In this document: in pieces, positions 1 to 7,384 of the stretch
Layout of the letters: every line of letters begins with the position of its first letter
How positions within the stretch are numbered: the first letter of the stretch is position 1
Origin: an uncultured Treponema sp.
Lineage (GTDB): Bacteria > Spirochaetota > Spirochaetia > Treponematales > Treponemataceae
Direction: 5' to 3'
Assembly (NCBI GenBank): GCA_937892225.1
Contig: CALAUH010000187.1
Span: 1-44,368 of the forward strand
Length of the DNA: 44,368 nucleotides
Made by a program: the position numbers and the translations under genes
Notes under the pieces: model-generated
The model's database searches: none
What the model was told of the DNA's origin: nothing
Seen by the model: the letters and a program-made list of their open reading frames with translations, nothing else

Positions 1-106
1 GTGAGAAGTCAACTTGCTGCATTGCCTTAGGATTTTCCTTGGTCGTGCAACCCGTGAGGCCGAAAATTCCAGCCAAAACGAGAAGAGAATTAGTGAATTT
101 CATCAT
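1..106 (-). CDS. partial lipoprotein, N-terminus only, Bacteroidetes-like
   Basis: An open frame of 35 codons runs off the left edge. It starts with two Met codons (104-106 and 101-103) and encodes a classic lipoprotein signal: MMKFTN, a hydrophobic stretch, then lipobox LTGC (Cys at codon 20), followed by TTKENPKAMQQVDFS. The mature protein lies outside the window, so its function cannot be named. The segment is about 44 percent G+C by my count, clearly above its neighbours, and its promoter-like box (128-135) resembles the Bacteroidetes type rather than -35/-10. It may be a recent acquisition or a misassembled end. Confidence 0.6.
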   Translation of the reverse strand, partial: MMKFTNSLLVLAGIFGLTGCTTKENPKAMQQVDFS

Positions 107-127
107 ACAATTATTTGTTTTTTGAGA

Positions 128-135
128 CAAAGGTA
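128..135 (-). promoter_or_regulatory. Bacteroidetes-type -7 box (TAnnTTTG) upstream of the partial lipoprotein
   Basis: On the minus strand this reads TACCTTTG, an exact match to the Bacteroidetes -7 consensus TAnnTTTG, 21 bases upstream of the first ATG. A TTTG at 147-150 lies upstream, but the gap of 11 bases is shorter than the usual -33 to -7 spacing. The match is short, so it supports but does not prove a foreign origin for the left edge. Confidence 0.4.
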
Positions 136-139
136 GTGA

Positions 140-661
140 TATTTCACAAACATTTCGCTTAAATTGGCCAGAAAAGACAAAAAGGTGTGCAAATTAGCCA
201 ATGATATTTGGAGAAAAGGAATAAAAGTTGTAATTGCTAGTGATAATATGGATTGTTTTACTAGATGGACAGTTCCTGCACTTAAGCTAGATAAATTATT
301 TGATGAAATTTTAGACAAATATAAAATCAATTTCAATACAGTAACTTATGAAGAATTCCCACTAATAACAAATGATTCTGAAATTTCAATTAATATTAAA
401 TATTATAAACAAGAAAATATAGGATATATTGACCAAATAAACACATATGACATTCAGGCAATTAGAGGAACTAAATACAAAAAATTAAATACAGAAAAAG
501 ATAAAAATTGTAATACAATTGTTCCTGTTGGATATATTAAAAGTCCTTATGAAAATCGTATTGCAGTTATTGTAATAAATTCCAGATATACTTTTGAAGA
601 AAGCGAAATGTTTGCTTCATTTTATGGTTGCCATTTAAATGTTAATTGGACTGCCAATTAA
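140..661 (+). pseudogene. HAD-like phosphatase fragment, N-terminus missing
   Basis: The frame is open from 140 (TGA at 137-139) to the stop at 659-661. The first convenient start is TTG at 164, with no ribosome binding site. Residues around 15-47 (from TTG) include KVVIASDNMD and WTVPALKLDKLFDEIL, which resemble the middle of HAD-superfamily hydrolases, where the Ser/Thr motif precedes the third motif. The N-terminal DxD nucleophile motif expected upstream is absent because the sequence changes character at about 107-160. The C-terminal half (NTIVPVGYIKSPYENR, FYGCHLNVNW) is not recognised. I read it as the tail of a longer gene truncated by rearrangement or by a contig junction. HAD membership is tentative. 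Confidence 0.45.
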
Positions 662-683
662 AAATACTACCTTAAAAAACACA

Positions 684-2336
684 TTAACCATTTGTAAGAC
701 TTTCAGAAATACTGAAACAGTTATCTCCAATATGTTCAATTGCTCGAACTATATCAATATACAAAAGTTCGGCTTTAACATCAGCGCCACCTTCAAGACG
801 TTTACGGGCAATTTTCTTTAAATCTTTTCTGAAAGCGTCAATTCCATCTTCAAGTTCTGCTGCAAGTTCAAGTTTTTCCTGTGTAAGCTGCTTATTAATA
901 TTAATACGAATAAACTGAAGGAATTGTCGAACCAATTCAATATATGGCAAAAGTCTTTCCAAATCTTCTGTTTTGAACGACATTTTCTTTTCTATAGAGC
1001 GACAAATAAGCATTATAGTACCAAAACAACTGTCACTCATATTTTCAAGTTCATCAACAATCTGAATCATGTTAGAAATATGATTAACCTGTTTGTCTGT
1101 AAGCTGTAAAGTCTGACATTTAATAAGATAATGAGTAATCTGTTCATGCATCTGATCTACATAATCTTCTACAAAAACACTTTCATCTTTGTAAGTATCA
1201 ATAAAATCAGCATTTCGTTTTGTAACACCAATTTGAATATTATCAAACATATCTGAAACAACATCTGTCATATCTGCAATAGCTTTTTCTGCCTGAATGA
1301 TATGAGTTGTAATATTGTCTTTTGAAAGAAGTCCTGTAAATTCAAGTTTGTAAGTTTTTGATACATCTTTCTTATCATCTTTAATAATACGCTGTGTAAG
1401 TTGAACCAAAGGATTCTGCAATGGAAGGAAGATGATTGTAGAAAGAGTCTTAAAGATTGTATGAAGCATTGAAATGCGGATGGCAATATTAGAATTTGCT
1501 CCACCTGGTGTAAGCATCATTACAAGATTTAAGAATGGATGGAAGAAAATTAATGCAAGAACAGTACCGAATACGTTGAACATAACGTGAATTAAAGCAG
1601 AACGGCGGGCATCTGCACTTGTTCCAAAAGCTGCAAGAACTGCATCAATTGTTGAACCGATGTTACTTCCTAATGTCATTGCAGCGGCAAGTTCCCAGGA
1701 AACAAGTCCGTTATATGCCATTGTAATTACGATTGCAGAAAAAGCTGATGATGAATGTAACAAGGCCGTAATAACTATACCAATTAAAAAACCTAACAGA
1801 ATTGATAAAAGACCACTTCCCTGAATCTTAAAAAGCCATCCTAACTGATCAGGAGTAAAGACTTCACTTAAGCCGGAAAGACCTAAGAAAAGCATACCAA
1901 AACCCATTATGGCTTCACCAAGATTTTTATACACACTCTTTTTCTTAATAAGAATTGTTATAAAATAACCAATACCGAATACAGGAATTGCAAAAGATGA
2001 AATATTAAAATTAAAACCAAAAATAGAAACAATCCATGCTGTAATAGTTGTACCGATATTTGCACCAAAAATAACACCTACAGACTGAGTCAAACTCATT
2101 AAGCCTGCATTTACGAAAGTTACAACCATTACTGTTGTTGCACCAGAAGACTGAATGACCATTGTAACTAAAAGACCGGTTAAAAGTGCAACAAATCTAT
2201 TTCCTGTAATAACACTTAAAGCTCTTTGTAGTTTTTCACCGGCACTATTCTGTACACCATCACTCATAAGTTTCATACCGTACAAAAGTAAGCCTAAACT
2301 ACCAATCAATCCAACTAAAGGCATTAAGATACTCAT
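684..2336 (-). CDS. Na/Pi cotransporter family protein with PhoU-like C-terminal domain
   Basis: Probable sodium-dependent phosphate transporter of the NptA/PNaS family in the inner membrane. From ATG at 2336 the protein is 550 residues, the usual length. The N-terminal half has the duplicated transporter repeats with the paired QSSGATTV and HSSSAFSA signatures and many hydrophobic helices. After about residue 300 comes a soluble, helical PhoU-like domain (KAIADMTDVVSDMFDNI; ELENMSDSCFGTIM). The open frame extends further upstream to 2594, but that part overlaps the divergent lipoprotein gene and adds no family sequence. MSILMPLVGLIGSLGLLLYG is the natural start, though no clear Shine-Dalgarno is seen. 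ATG at 2324 is the alternative. It converges on the HAD-like fragment with no terminator visible between them. Confidence 0.88.
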   Translation of the reverse strand: MSILMPLVGLIGSLGLLLYGMKLMSDGVQNSAGEKLQRALSVITGNRFVALLTGLLVTMVIQSSGATTVMVVTFVNAGLMSLTQSVGVIFGANIGTTITAWIVSIFGFNFNISSFAIPVFGIGYFITILIKKKSVYKNLGEAIMGFGMLFLGLSGLSEVFTPDQLGWLFKIQGSGLLSILLGFLIGIVITALLHSSSAFSAIVITMAYNGLVSWELAAAMTLGSNIGSTIDAVLAAFGTSADARRSALIHVMFNVFGTVLALIFFHPFLNLVMMLTPGGANSNIAIRISMLHTIFKTLSTIIFLPLQNPLVQLTQRIIKDDKKDVSKTYKLEFTGLLSKDNITTHIIQAEKAIADMTDVVSDMFDNIQIGVTKRNADFIDTYKDESVFVEDYVDQMHEQITHYLIKCQTLQLTDKQVNHISNMIQIVDELENMSDSCFGTIMLICRSIEKKMSFKTEDLERLLPYIELVRQFLQFIRININKQLTQEKLELAAELEDGIDAFRKDLKKIARKRLEGGADVKAELLYIDIVRAIEHIGDNCFSISESLTNG

Positions 2337-2424
2337 AAGCCATAATAACAGAAAAACACTTACAAATTCAACAAAATTCGTCAAAGACTTTTCATTCAAA
2401 TTTAAATTCAGTATTATATTAGAT

Positions 2425-3195
2425 ATGAAAAAATCAACTTTTTTATTAATTATCAGCTTATTCACAATCTGTTCATGTAACAAAAAACATGAAATAATGA
2501 CAGATAAAACTGCCAGACCTGTAACATCAAAAAAACATTCAATAATAAAAGATGAATTAGAAGACCGCATAATGATGTGGAACAATTCCAACAAAAAAAT
2601 ATTAATTGTTTTTGGATACGATTTTAATCAGAAAGAAGAGGTAGAAATATATACAAGTTTATTATCAGAAAAATACTGTATGTACGAAAATACAGACATC
2701 ATAGATTCACTTATTTTTCCAGATGATTTTAAACACGGTGCAAAATCATACTCTTCAGATTTATATAATTATATAATTGAATGTGAATATCAAATTGGTG
2801 CTTTAATCATTCTTGGAGCGCCAGAAAATACACATATTGCACTTGGAAGACTTCAGGATCATCTTGATATGAACGTTCCTTTCCCAGTAATTGCACTTTT
2901 CCCTCAGGATGACACACTTGGTCTTGAATCGACATGTAATCTCGTTATCGATAAATCACAGAAGGTAGCCATCTCCGGTGATGATATGGAAGAAGAAACA
3001 GAAAGCCAGTTTATCGAAGAAGCAAAACCTGTTTTAATAAGCACAATTGATTATATTCTTACAACAGACGGCAAAATCTTAAATGATATAGACATGTATA
3101 CACATGCAGAAAGAATTCTGAAAAAAATCAAATTCAATCGTTATACTGATCCAGAAACTAACATTCAATCTGTAAATCACTATATGATTCAATAG
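2425..3195 (+). CDS. conserved spirochaete-type lipoprotein, function unknown
   Basis: 256 residues from ATG 2425. The signal peptide MKKSTFLLIISLFTICSC gives a lipobox-like ICSC (Cys 18), relaxed as in spirochaetes, so it should be a membrane-anchored lipoprotein. The mature part looks like an alpha/beta sugar-binding or Rossmann fold (KKILIVFGYDF; GALIILGAPENTHIALG; PVIALFPQDD), which suggests but does not prove ligand binding. The frame is open upstream to 2155, but that is the complement of the transporter gene. It is divergent from the transporter, and its stop lies 4 bases before the phosphoesterase start at 3200, so the two are almost certainly cotranscribed and probably translationally coupled. 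Confidence 0.75.
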   Translation: MKKSTFLLIISLFTICSCNKKHEIMTDKTARPVTSKKHSIIKDELEDRIMMWNNSNKKILIVFGYDFNQKEEVEIYTSLLSEKYCMYENTDIIDSLIFPDDFKHGAKSYSSDLYNYIIECEYQIGALIILGAPENTHIALGRLQDHLDMNVPFPVIALFPQDDTLGLESTCNLVIDKSQKVAISGDDMEEETESQFIEEAKPVLISTIDYILTTDGKILNDIDMYTHAERILKKIKFNRYTDPETNIQSVNHYMIQ

Positions 3196-3199
3196 GATT

Positions 3200-3898
3200 A
3201 TGATAACTCTTTTACAAAATTCAAATGGTTTGATAGGAAGCGCAAGCGATATCAATAAACTCAAAACTAAAAACCATGCACGTATATTAACAATATCAGA
3301 TTCTCACGGTAACTATAAATTATTGTTAAAAATCATCAGAAATTTTGGTCAAAAATGTGACGCACTGATTTTCTGTGGTGATGGAGCTGTAGATTTAGCA
3401 CAAGTACTTGAACTTGCTGATGAAGACAAGGATTTTAATATATGCGTTCCTTCTGTAATTGCATTTGCCGGTGGAAACGGAGATCCTTCTACAGTACCAG
3501 TTTCTTTTGATATTGGTAAGAACAATCCAAATGCAAAAGGATTATTAAAAGGTTCTGTAATTGTACCATCCCAGCAGATTTTAACTGTTAATAATACAAA
3601 TCTTTTTATTACTCACGGTCATTATTTTGGTGTTGATTTTGGATATGAAAATTTAATATCAGAAATGAAATTAGAAAACTGTAAAACCGCTTTGCACGGT
3701 CACACACATGTTGCCTGTATAGAAAAACAAGATGATTGCACATTTATTAATCCCGGTTCAATTTCCAGACCAAGAGCTGCACAACCACCTTGTTTTGCAA
3801 TTTTGACTGTAGAAAATACTTTTATAGATACGGCATTCCTTAAAATTACAGATGCATTTGGAACACCGTCCTATTCTCTTTACAATCCTATTTATTAG
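3200..3898 (+). CDS. metallophosphoesterase, YfcE/MJ0936 family
   Basis: A 232-residue calcineurin-like phosphoesterase, presumably cytoplasmic, that would hydrolyse phosphodiesters using two metal ions. All family motifs are visible in order: DSH at 34-36, GD at 60-61, GNGD at 92-95, THGH at 138-141 and HGHTH at 166-170, followed by NPGSISRPR. An N-terminal extension of about 28 residues precedes the first motif. It sits 4 bases behind the lipoprotein gene. Its stop (TAG 3896-3898) overlaps the stop of the convergent RNA-binding gene. The natural substrate is not predictable. Confidence 0.88.
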   Translation: MITLLQNSNGLIGSASDINKLKTKNHARILTISDSHGNYKLLLKIIRNFGQKCDALIFCGDGAVDLAQVLELADEDKDFNICVPSVIAFAGGNGDPSTVPVSFDIGKNNPNAKGLLKGSVIVPSQQILTVNNTNLFITHGHYFGVDFGYENLISEMKLENCKTALHGHTHVACIEKQDDCTFINPGSISRPRAAQPPCFAILTVENTFIDTAFLKITDAFGTPSYSLYNPIY

Positions 3899-4629
3899 AT
3901 ACCAAAAGGTTCTTTATCTTTAGCGGCTTTTTCTGCTGCTGCGTATGCTGCTGCATCTTCTGCTGCTAAATCTGCATCTTCATAAGTTTCGTTATAATCA
4001 GATGCTATATTATCTTTTTCTGTTGTTTCTTCAACTTCTTCATCAGATTTCTGGCGGCTGTAACTTACAGCAAGTTTTCTTCCTCTGTAGTCATAACCAT
4101 TTAATTTATCAATTGCAGTCTGAGCATCTTCTGTATAAAGCTGAACAAAAGAATAATTTGCAAGAACTTTAATATCACCAATGCGGTCTCTATCAATTCC
4201 GGCAACTGCAATAAGAATACCAACTAAATCTCTTGGATAAACTCTGCGGTTCTTTCCAATGCTAATAAAAATTGAAGTAGCTTTATCTGCATCAATAATT
4301 ACACGTGGATGATGTACTTTTTCTTCTACTTCTGCAGTTTTAGTTTCTGTAGTATATTCTTTCTTAAAATTTTCAACTTTAGAATGTCTGTTATTTTGTT
4401 TCTGATTTCTGTTAAATGGAACATGATAATGTTTAAGAACTTCTTTTAACATATAAGCGATTACATACTTACGGCGAGAAAGAGGAACATTCTTTTTAAA
4501 TAGCTTAATCAAAGATGTAAGTGTATCAATATCTTCTTCTGTTGTAATTTTTGTAACTGCATTCTCTAAATAAAAAGCAGTTTTTTCATCATCAATTTCG
4601 AATTCACGATTAAAATTTTTGTAACTCAT
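3895..4629 (-). CDS. DbpA-type RNA-binding domain protein without helicase
   Basis: 244 residues. Residues about 117-193 match the C-terminal RNA-binding (RRM-like) domain of the DEAD-box helicase DbpA: SIFISIGKNRRVYPRDLVG, then ILIAVAGIDRDRIGDIKV, SFVQLYTEDAQTAIDKLNG and GRKLAVSYSRQ. In DbpA this domain binds 23S rRNA hairpin 92. Here there is no helicase core. Instead there is an N-terminal helical region (1-70), a basic linker (72-105) and an acidic, Ala-rich tail, so a ribosome-assembly or RNA-chaperone role is an inference. The start is unusual: the good Shine-Dalgarno (GGAGGA on the minus strand, 4665-4670) is 35 bases upstream and separated by a perfect hairpin. Confidence 0.8.
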   Translation of the reverse strand: MSYKNFNREFEIDDEKTAFYLENAVTKITTEEDIDTLTSLIKLFKKNVPLSRRKYVIAYMLKEVLKHYHVPFNRNQKQNNRHSKVENFKKEYTTETKTAEVEEKVHHPRVIIDADKATSIFISIGKNRRVYPRDLVGILIAVAGIDRDRIGDIKVLANYSFVQLYTEDAQTAIDKLNGYDYRGRKLAVSYSRQKSDEEVEETTEKDNIASDYNETYEDADLAAEDAAAYAAAEKAAKDKEPFGI

Positions 4630-4670
4630 ATTACTTATAGATAAATAATTAATGTATTTATCTTTCCTCC
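4627..4670 (-). promoter_or_regulatory. Shine-Dalgarno / hairpin / start-codon arrangement
   Basis: On the minus strand the order is GGAGGA (4670-4665), a perfect 9-bp inverted repeat AGATAAATA / TATTTATCT (4663-4655 and 4647-4639, 7-base loop), 9 bases, then ATG (4629-4627). Linear spacing from the Shine-Dalgarno to ATG is 35 bases, too far for initiation. If the hairpin folds, the effective spacing becomes 10 bases. The stem is all A/U except one pair, so it could be temperature sensitive. An ATT codon 11 bases after GGAGGA is a less likely start. Confidence 0.5.
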
Positions 4671-4689
4671 AAAAAAAATAATAAACTAA

Positions 4690-5589
4690 CTAGCTGGCAG
4701 AGATTTTTAAACTATAGCCGGTTCCTAATTTTTCAAAGCCCATTCTACTTAACAAAGGCAAAAGGATTTCCGGTATAATAATATTTGGTAAAAGAAGCCA
4801 TTCTCTTCCATCTGCTTTTAGTTTTGAAAGACACATTGATAATAATTCTGTGCCAATACCTAATCCTCTATAGGATTCAGGAACAAAAAGGCTCGTAAGA
4901 ACAAAAACCTTTTCCTGATTATCTGATACTGGTGAAAATGTTATACAACCTGCAAAATCTTCAGAAAGAGTACGACAAATAAATCCTGTTTGCATTGCAG
5001 CATCAGCATTCATGAACTGATTATGCCACAGTTCAAATACAGAAATCTGTAATTCTTTCGGCAGATTATTTTCTTCACCAATTAATGAAGCGTGAATATT
5101 TTTACTTATAATTTGCGAGTCTTCTTCAGTAAAATTATGAAAACTAAAATCATCATGAATAAGATTTTCATCTGATTCTGGAAAATAATCTAATTTTTCA
5201 AGACCCCATATTTCACGCAAAGAATTATACCATTCGTTAATAAAGATGTTCATTTCTCGATTTTTATAAACATGCCATCTTTTCTCAACTTCTGGATACT
5301 GTTTTAAAACATTTCTGAAATTCTTAAATACCCCCCTTCCTGAATGTAAAACCTGCTGAAGTTCATCTTTTGCAAACGGAGAATTAAGTCTGTTTACAAA
5401 ATTCTGTCTTAAATTAAAACCGTCAGTAGAATTCCACTCAGGCAATTCATAAAAGTTTTCATCATCTGCTTTAACTTCTTCAGCTGATATTAATGTCTGA
5501 TTCTTTGCATCAACAAGAAAAGATTCTTCTTGATTTTCTAAAGCAGACTGGATTTTATCAATTAATATATCTGTTAAAGCAAAAGTCAT
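4690..5589 (-). CDS. UPF0158 domain fused to GNAT N-acetyltransferase
   Basis: 299 residues in two parts. Residues 1-133 resemble the UPF0158 family (YELPEWNSTDGFNLRQNFV; SGRGVFKNFRNVLKQYPEVE; EWYNSLREIWGLE), whose function is unknown. Residues about 145-299 are a GNAT acetyltransferase with the acetyl-CoA loop RGLGIG at 241-246 after the beta-4 strand VFVLTSLFVPESY, and the final GF-KLGTGY segment. GNAT enzymes move acetyl from acetyl-CoA to an amine; the substrate is unknown. No signal peptide is seen, so it is cytoplasmic. It lies just downstream of clpP (stop to start 3 bases), so the two probably share a transcript. Confidence 0.8.
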   Translation of the reverse strand: MTFALTDILIDKIQSALENQEESFLVDAKNQTLISAEEVKADDENFYELPEWNSTDGFNLRQNFVNRLNSPFAKDELQQVLHSGRGVFKNFRNVLKQYPEVEKRWHVYKNREMNIFINEWYNSLREIWGLEKLDYFPESDENLIHDDFSFHNFTEEDSQIISKNIHASLIGEENNLPKELQISVFELWHNQFMNADAAMQTGFICRTLSEDFAGCITFSPVSDNQEKVFVLTSLFVPESYRGLGIGTELLSMCLSKLKADGREWLLLPNIIIPEILLPLLSRMGFEKLGTGYSLKISAS

Positions 5590-5592
5590 TTT

Positions 5593-6207
5593 CTATTTTT
5601 TCAATTCATCGTTTGTTGTAACGATTTTACTAATAAGTCCGTATTTTACAGCTTCATCAGAATCAAGCCAGAAATCTCTTTCTGTATCTTTTGTAACCTG
5701 TTCAAGTGAAGTTCCTGTACCGTCAGAAATAATTTTATTCAATTTAGCACGGATTTTTTCCATGTCCTTTGCATAAATTTCAATATCAGTTGCAACACCA
5801 CGCATTCCACCAAGTGGCTGATGAATTAAATATCTGCTGTTTGGTAAACCATAACGTCTGTCTTTTGGAACAGAAAGTAAAACTAAAGTTGCAGCAGAAG
5901 CAATAAGTCCCATTCCAATTAAATAAACTGGTGCAGAAACAAAACGAATCATATCAAAAATTGCAAAACCTGCATCAACATCTCCACCAGGAGAATCTAT
6001 GTACATATAAATTGGTTTCTTATTATCATCTGCATCAAGAATAAGTAACTGTCTTGCTATTTCATCTGCTAATTCTTTTTTTATTTCTCCAGTAAGAATA
6101 ATCTGACGAGTTTTTAAGAATTTTTCTGAAAATGGATCAGGCATTTTAGGCATTTCTTTCTTTTCTTCTTCATCATCAAAAAGTGGAGAATTATAAATTG
6201 ATTTCAT
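5593..6207 (-). CDS. clpP: ATP-dependent Clp protease proteolytic subunit
   Basis: A 204-residue ClpP serine peptidase. It forms a double heptameric barrel that degrades proteins unfolded by ClpX or ClpA. The catalytic triad is visible: Ser104 in IASAAT, His129 in YLIHQP and Asp178 in TERD. The YIDSPGGDVDAG segment forms the oxyanion and substrate-binding region. I chose ATG 6207 (MKSIYNSPLF) because AGAGGA lies 7 bases upstream; a longer frame to 6246 has no such support. No clpX is nearby. The N-terminus is rich in acidic and Lys residues, unlike the short processed propeptide of E. coli. A good promoter is seen at 6271-6299. Confidence 0.95.
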   Translation of the reverse strand: MKSIYNSPLFDDEEEKKEMPKMPDPFSEKFLKTRQIILTGEIKKELADEIARQLLILDADDNKKPIYMYIDSPGGDVDAGFAIFDMIRFVSAPVYLIGMGLIASAATLVLLSVPKDRRYGLPNSRYLIHQPLGGMRGVATDIEIYAKDMEKIRAKLNKIISDGTGTSLEQVTKDTERDFWLDSDEAVKYGLISKIVTTNDELKK

Positions 6208-6234
6208 TGTTAGTCCTCTAAATAAAATAAAAAA

Positions 6235-6247
6235 TTTGCAACGCAAA
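6235..6247. promoter_or_regulatory. inverted repeat TTTGC-AAC-GCAAA, possible operator
   Basis: A perfect 5-bp inverted repeat lies in the clpP leader between clpP and the divergent LacI-family gene. The right side reads ACGCAAAC (6241-6248), like half of a PurR/LacI-family box, but the second half does not follow. It could be an autoregulatory site; the evidence is weak. Confidence 0.25.
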
Positions 6248-6270
6248 CTTTAAAAAAATATGTTATTATT

Positions 6271-6299
6271 AATATATTAAAATATACGCGAATTTTCAA
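6271..6299 (-). promoter_or_regulatory. sigma70-type promoter for clpP
   Basis: On the minus strand: TTGAAA (6299-6294), a 17-base spacer, then TATATT (6276-6271). The predicted leader to the clpP ATG is about 60 bases. The region is shared with the divergent LacI-family gene, whose Shine-Dalgarno AAGGA (6298-6302) overlaps the -35 box. Confidence 0.5.
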
Positions 6300-6310
6300 G
6301 GATAAATGAG

Positions 6311-7315
6311 ATGATAACCTTAAAAGATATTGCAAAAGAATGTTCTGTTTCTTTTTCTACAGTTAGTAAAGCACTTCAGAACAGTCCGGAAATCAGTACA
6401 GAAAAAAAACTTTTTATTCAAAAAAAAGCAGAAGAAATGGGATATCATCCTAATATTGCAGCAAGAGCATTAAGAACCAACCGAACTTATGATATTGGTG
6501 TAATTTTCGAAGATAAAACAGGTAGCGGATTACAACATCAGTATTTTGCAAAAATCATAAGTGGATTACAGGAAGTCGCACAGACAAAAGGATATGACAT
6601 CACCTTTACAGGACCTTCTTCCAACGACAGTTATGATTATTACAAGCACATAATCGGAAGAAATTTCGACGGAATAGTAATTCTTTCTGCAAATTTCGAA
6701 CGTCCGGATTTACAGAAACTTCTTGCAAGTGAAATTCCAACTGTAACGCTAGATTACATTTATGATAACAAACAGATTTCCATCGTCAGTGACAATAAAA
6801 AAGGAATGAAAGAACTTACAGAATACGTAATTTCTAAAGGACATACTAAAATTGCAATGATTTGTGGAGAAGAAACTCTTGTTACCCGTGAAAGAACAAA
6901 TGCTTTTTTTGAAACACTAAAAAATCATAATATTAAAATACCTTCTGAATATATTATTGACGGTTTATATCACGACCCTATTACAAGTTCCGAAGCGACT
7001 TCAATTCTGATGTCATTAAAAGATCCGCCAACATGTATTTTCTTCCCGGATGATTATTCTGCACTCGGCGGGATAAGAGTATTAAACAGTAAAAATCTTG
7101 TTTTGGGAAAAGACATAAGTATTGTCGGTTATGATGGAATCGTTCTTACATCAATGATGTATCCGCCTCTTACAACTTATGAACAGAATGGTGAATTAAT
7201 CGGTAAAACTATTGCAGAATCATTAATAGAAAAAATAGAAAACAAAAATCCTGCAAAAAATCCTCTGTTAATTTCCGGACGATTATTAAAAGGTGCAACT
7301 GTCGCACAAATATAA
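6311..7315 (+). CDS. LacI-family transcriptional regulator
   Basis: 334 residues. The N-terminal LacI-type helix-turn-helix and hinge are clear (MITLKDIAKECSVSFSTVSK; then PEIS and GYHPNIAARALRTNR). The rest is a periplasmic-binding-protein-like sugar-sensing domain (YDIGVIFED; GRNFDGIVILS; ISIVGYDG; PPLTTYEQNGELIG). The family represses, or less often activates, carbohydrate genes in response to a small ligand. AAGGA lies 8 bases before the ATG. It is divergent from clpP. The glycoside hydrolases at 9892-14103 are plausible targets because a LacI-type palindrome lies at 11396-11411, but the link is inferred only. Confidence 0.92.
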   Translation: MITLKDIAKECSVSFSTVSKALQNSPEISTEKKLFIQKKAEEMGYHPNIAARALRTNRTYDIGVIFEDKTGSGLQHQYFAKIISGLQEVAQTKGYDITFTGPSSNDSYDYYKHIIGRNFDGIVILSANFERPDLQKLLASEIPTVTLDYIYDNKQISIVSDNKKGMKELTEYVISKGHTKIAMICGEETLVTRERTNAFFETLKNHNIKIPSEYIIDGLYHDPITSSEATSILMSLKDPPTCIFFPDDYSALGGIRVLNSKNLVLGKDISIVGYDGIVLTSMMYPPLTTYEQNGELIGKTIAESLIEKIENKNPAKNPLLISGRLLKGATVAQI

Positions 7316-7337
7316 ACTCATTTTTATTTCTGCCGAT

Positions 7338-7384
7338 AAACTATGTATGAAAATATTTAAACGCTTTTTATACATAGTTTTTTT
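7338..7384 (+). terminator. hairpin plus T-run overlapping the rlpA start codon
   Basis: A perfect 11-bp inverted repeat, AAACTATGTAT (7338-7348) and ATACATAGTTT (7370-7380), has a 21-base loop, and T at 7378-7384 makes a short T-run. It follows the LacI-family stop by 23 bases and could act as its terminator. The ATG of rlpA (7347-7349) is half inside the stem, so it may instead control rlpA translation. The stem is AT-rich and thus modest in strength. Confidence 0.45.

Noticed and set aside
2155..2424. N-terminal extension of the lipoprotein frame upstream of 2425
   Set aside because: It is the complement of the transporter coding sequence, and the lipoprotein signal peptide at 2425 defines the start.
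2337..2594. Upstream extension of the Na/Pi transporter
   Set aside because: Family homology begins near 2336 and the extension is the complement of the divergent lipoprotein gene.
3890..3900. Overlapping stop codons of convergent genes
   Set aside because: Common in compact genomes; no terminator or other structure seen.
7293..7346. GTG start for rlpA overlapping the LacI-family gene
   Set aside because: The extra residues precede a proper signal peptide and would spoil it.
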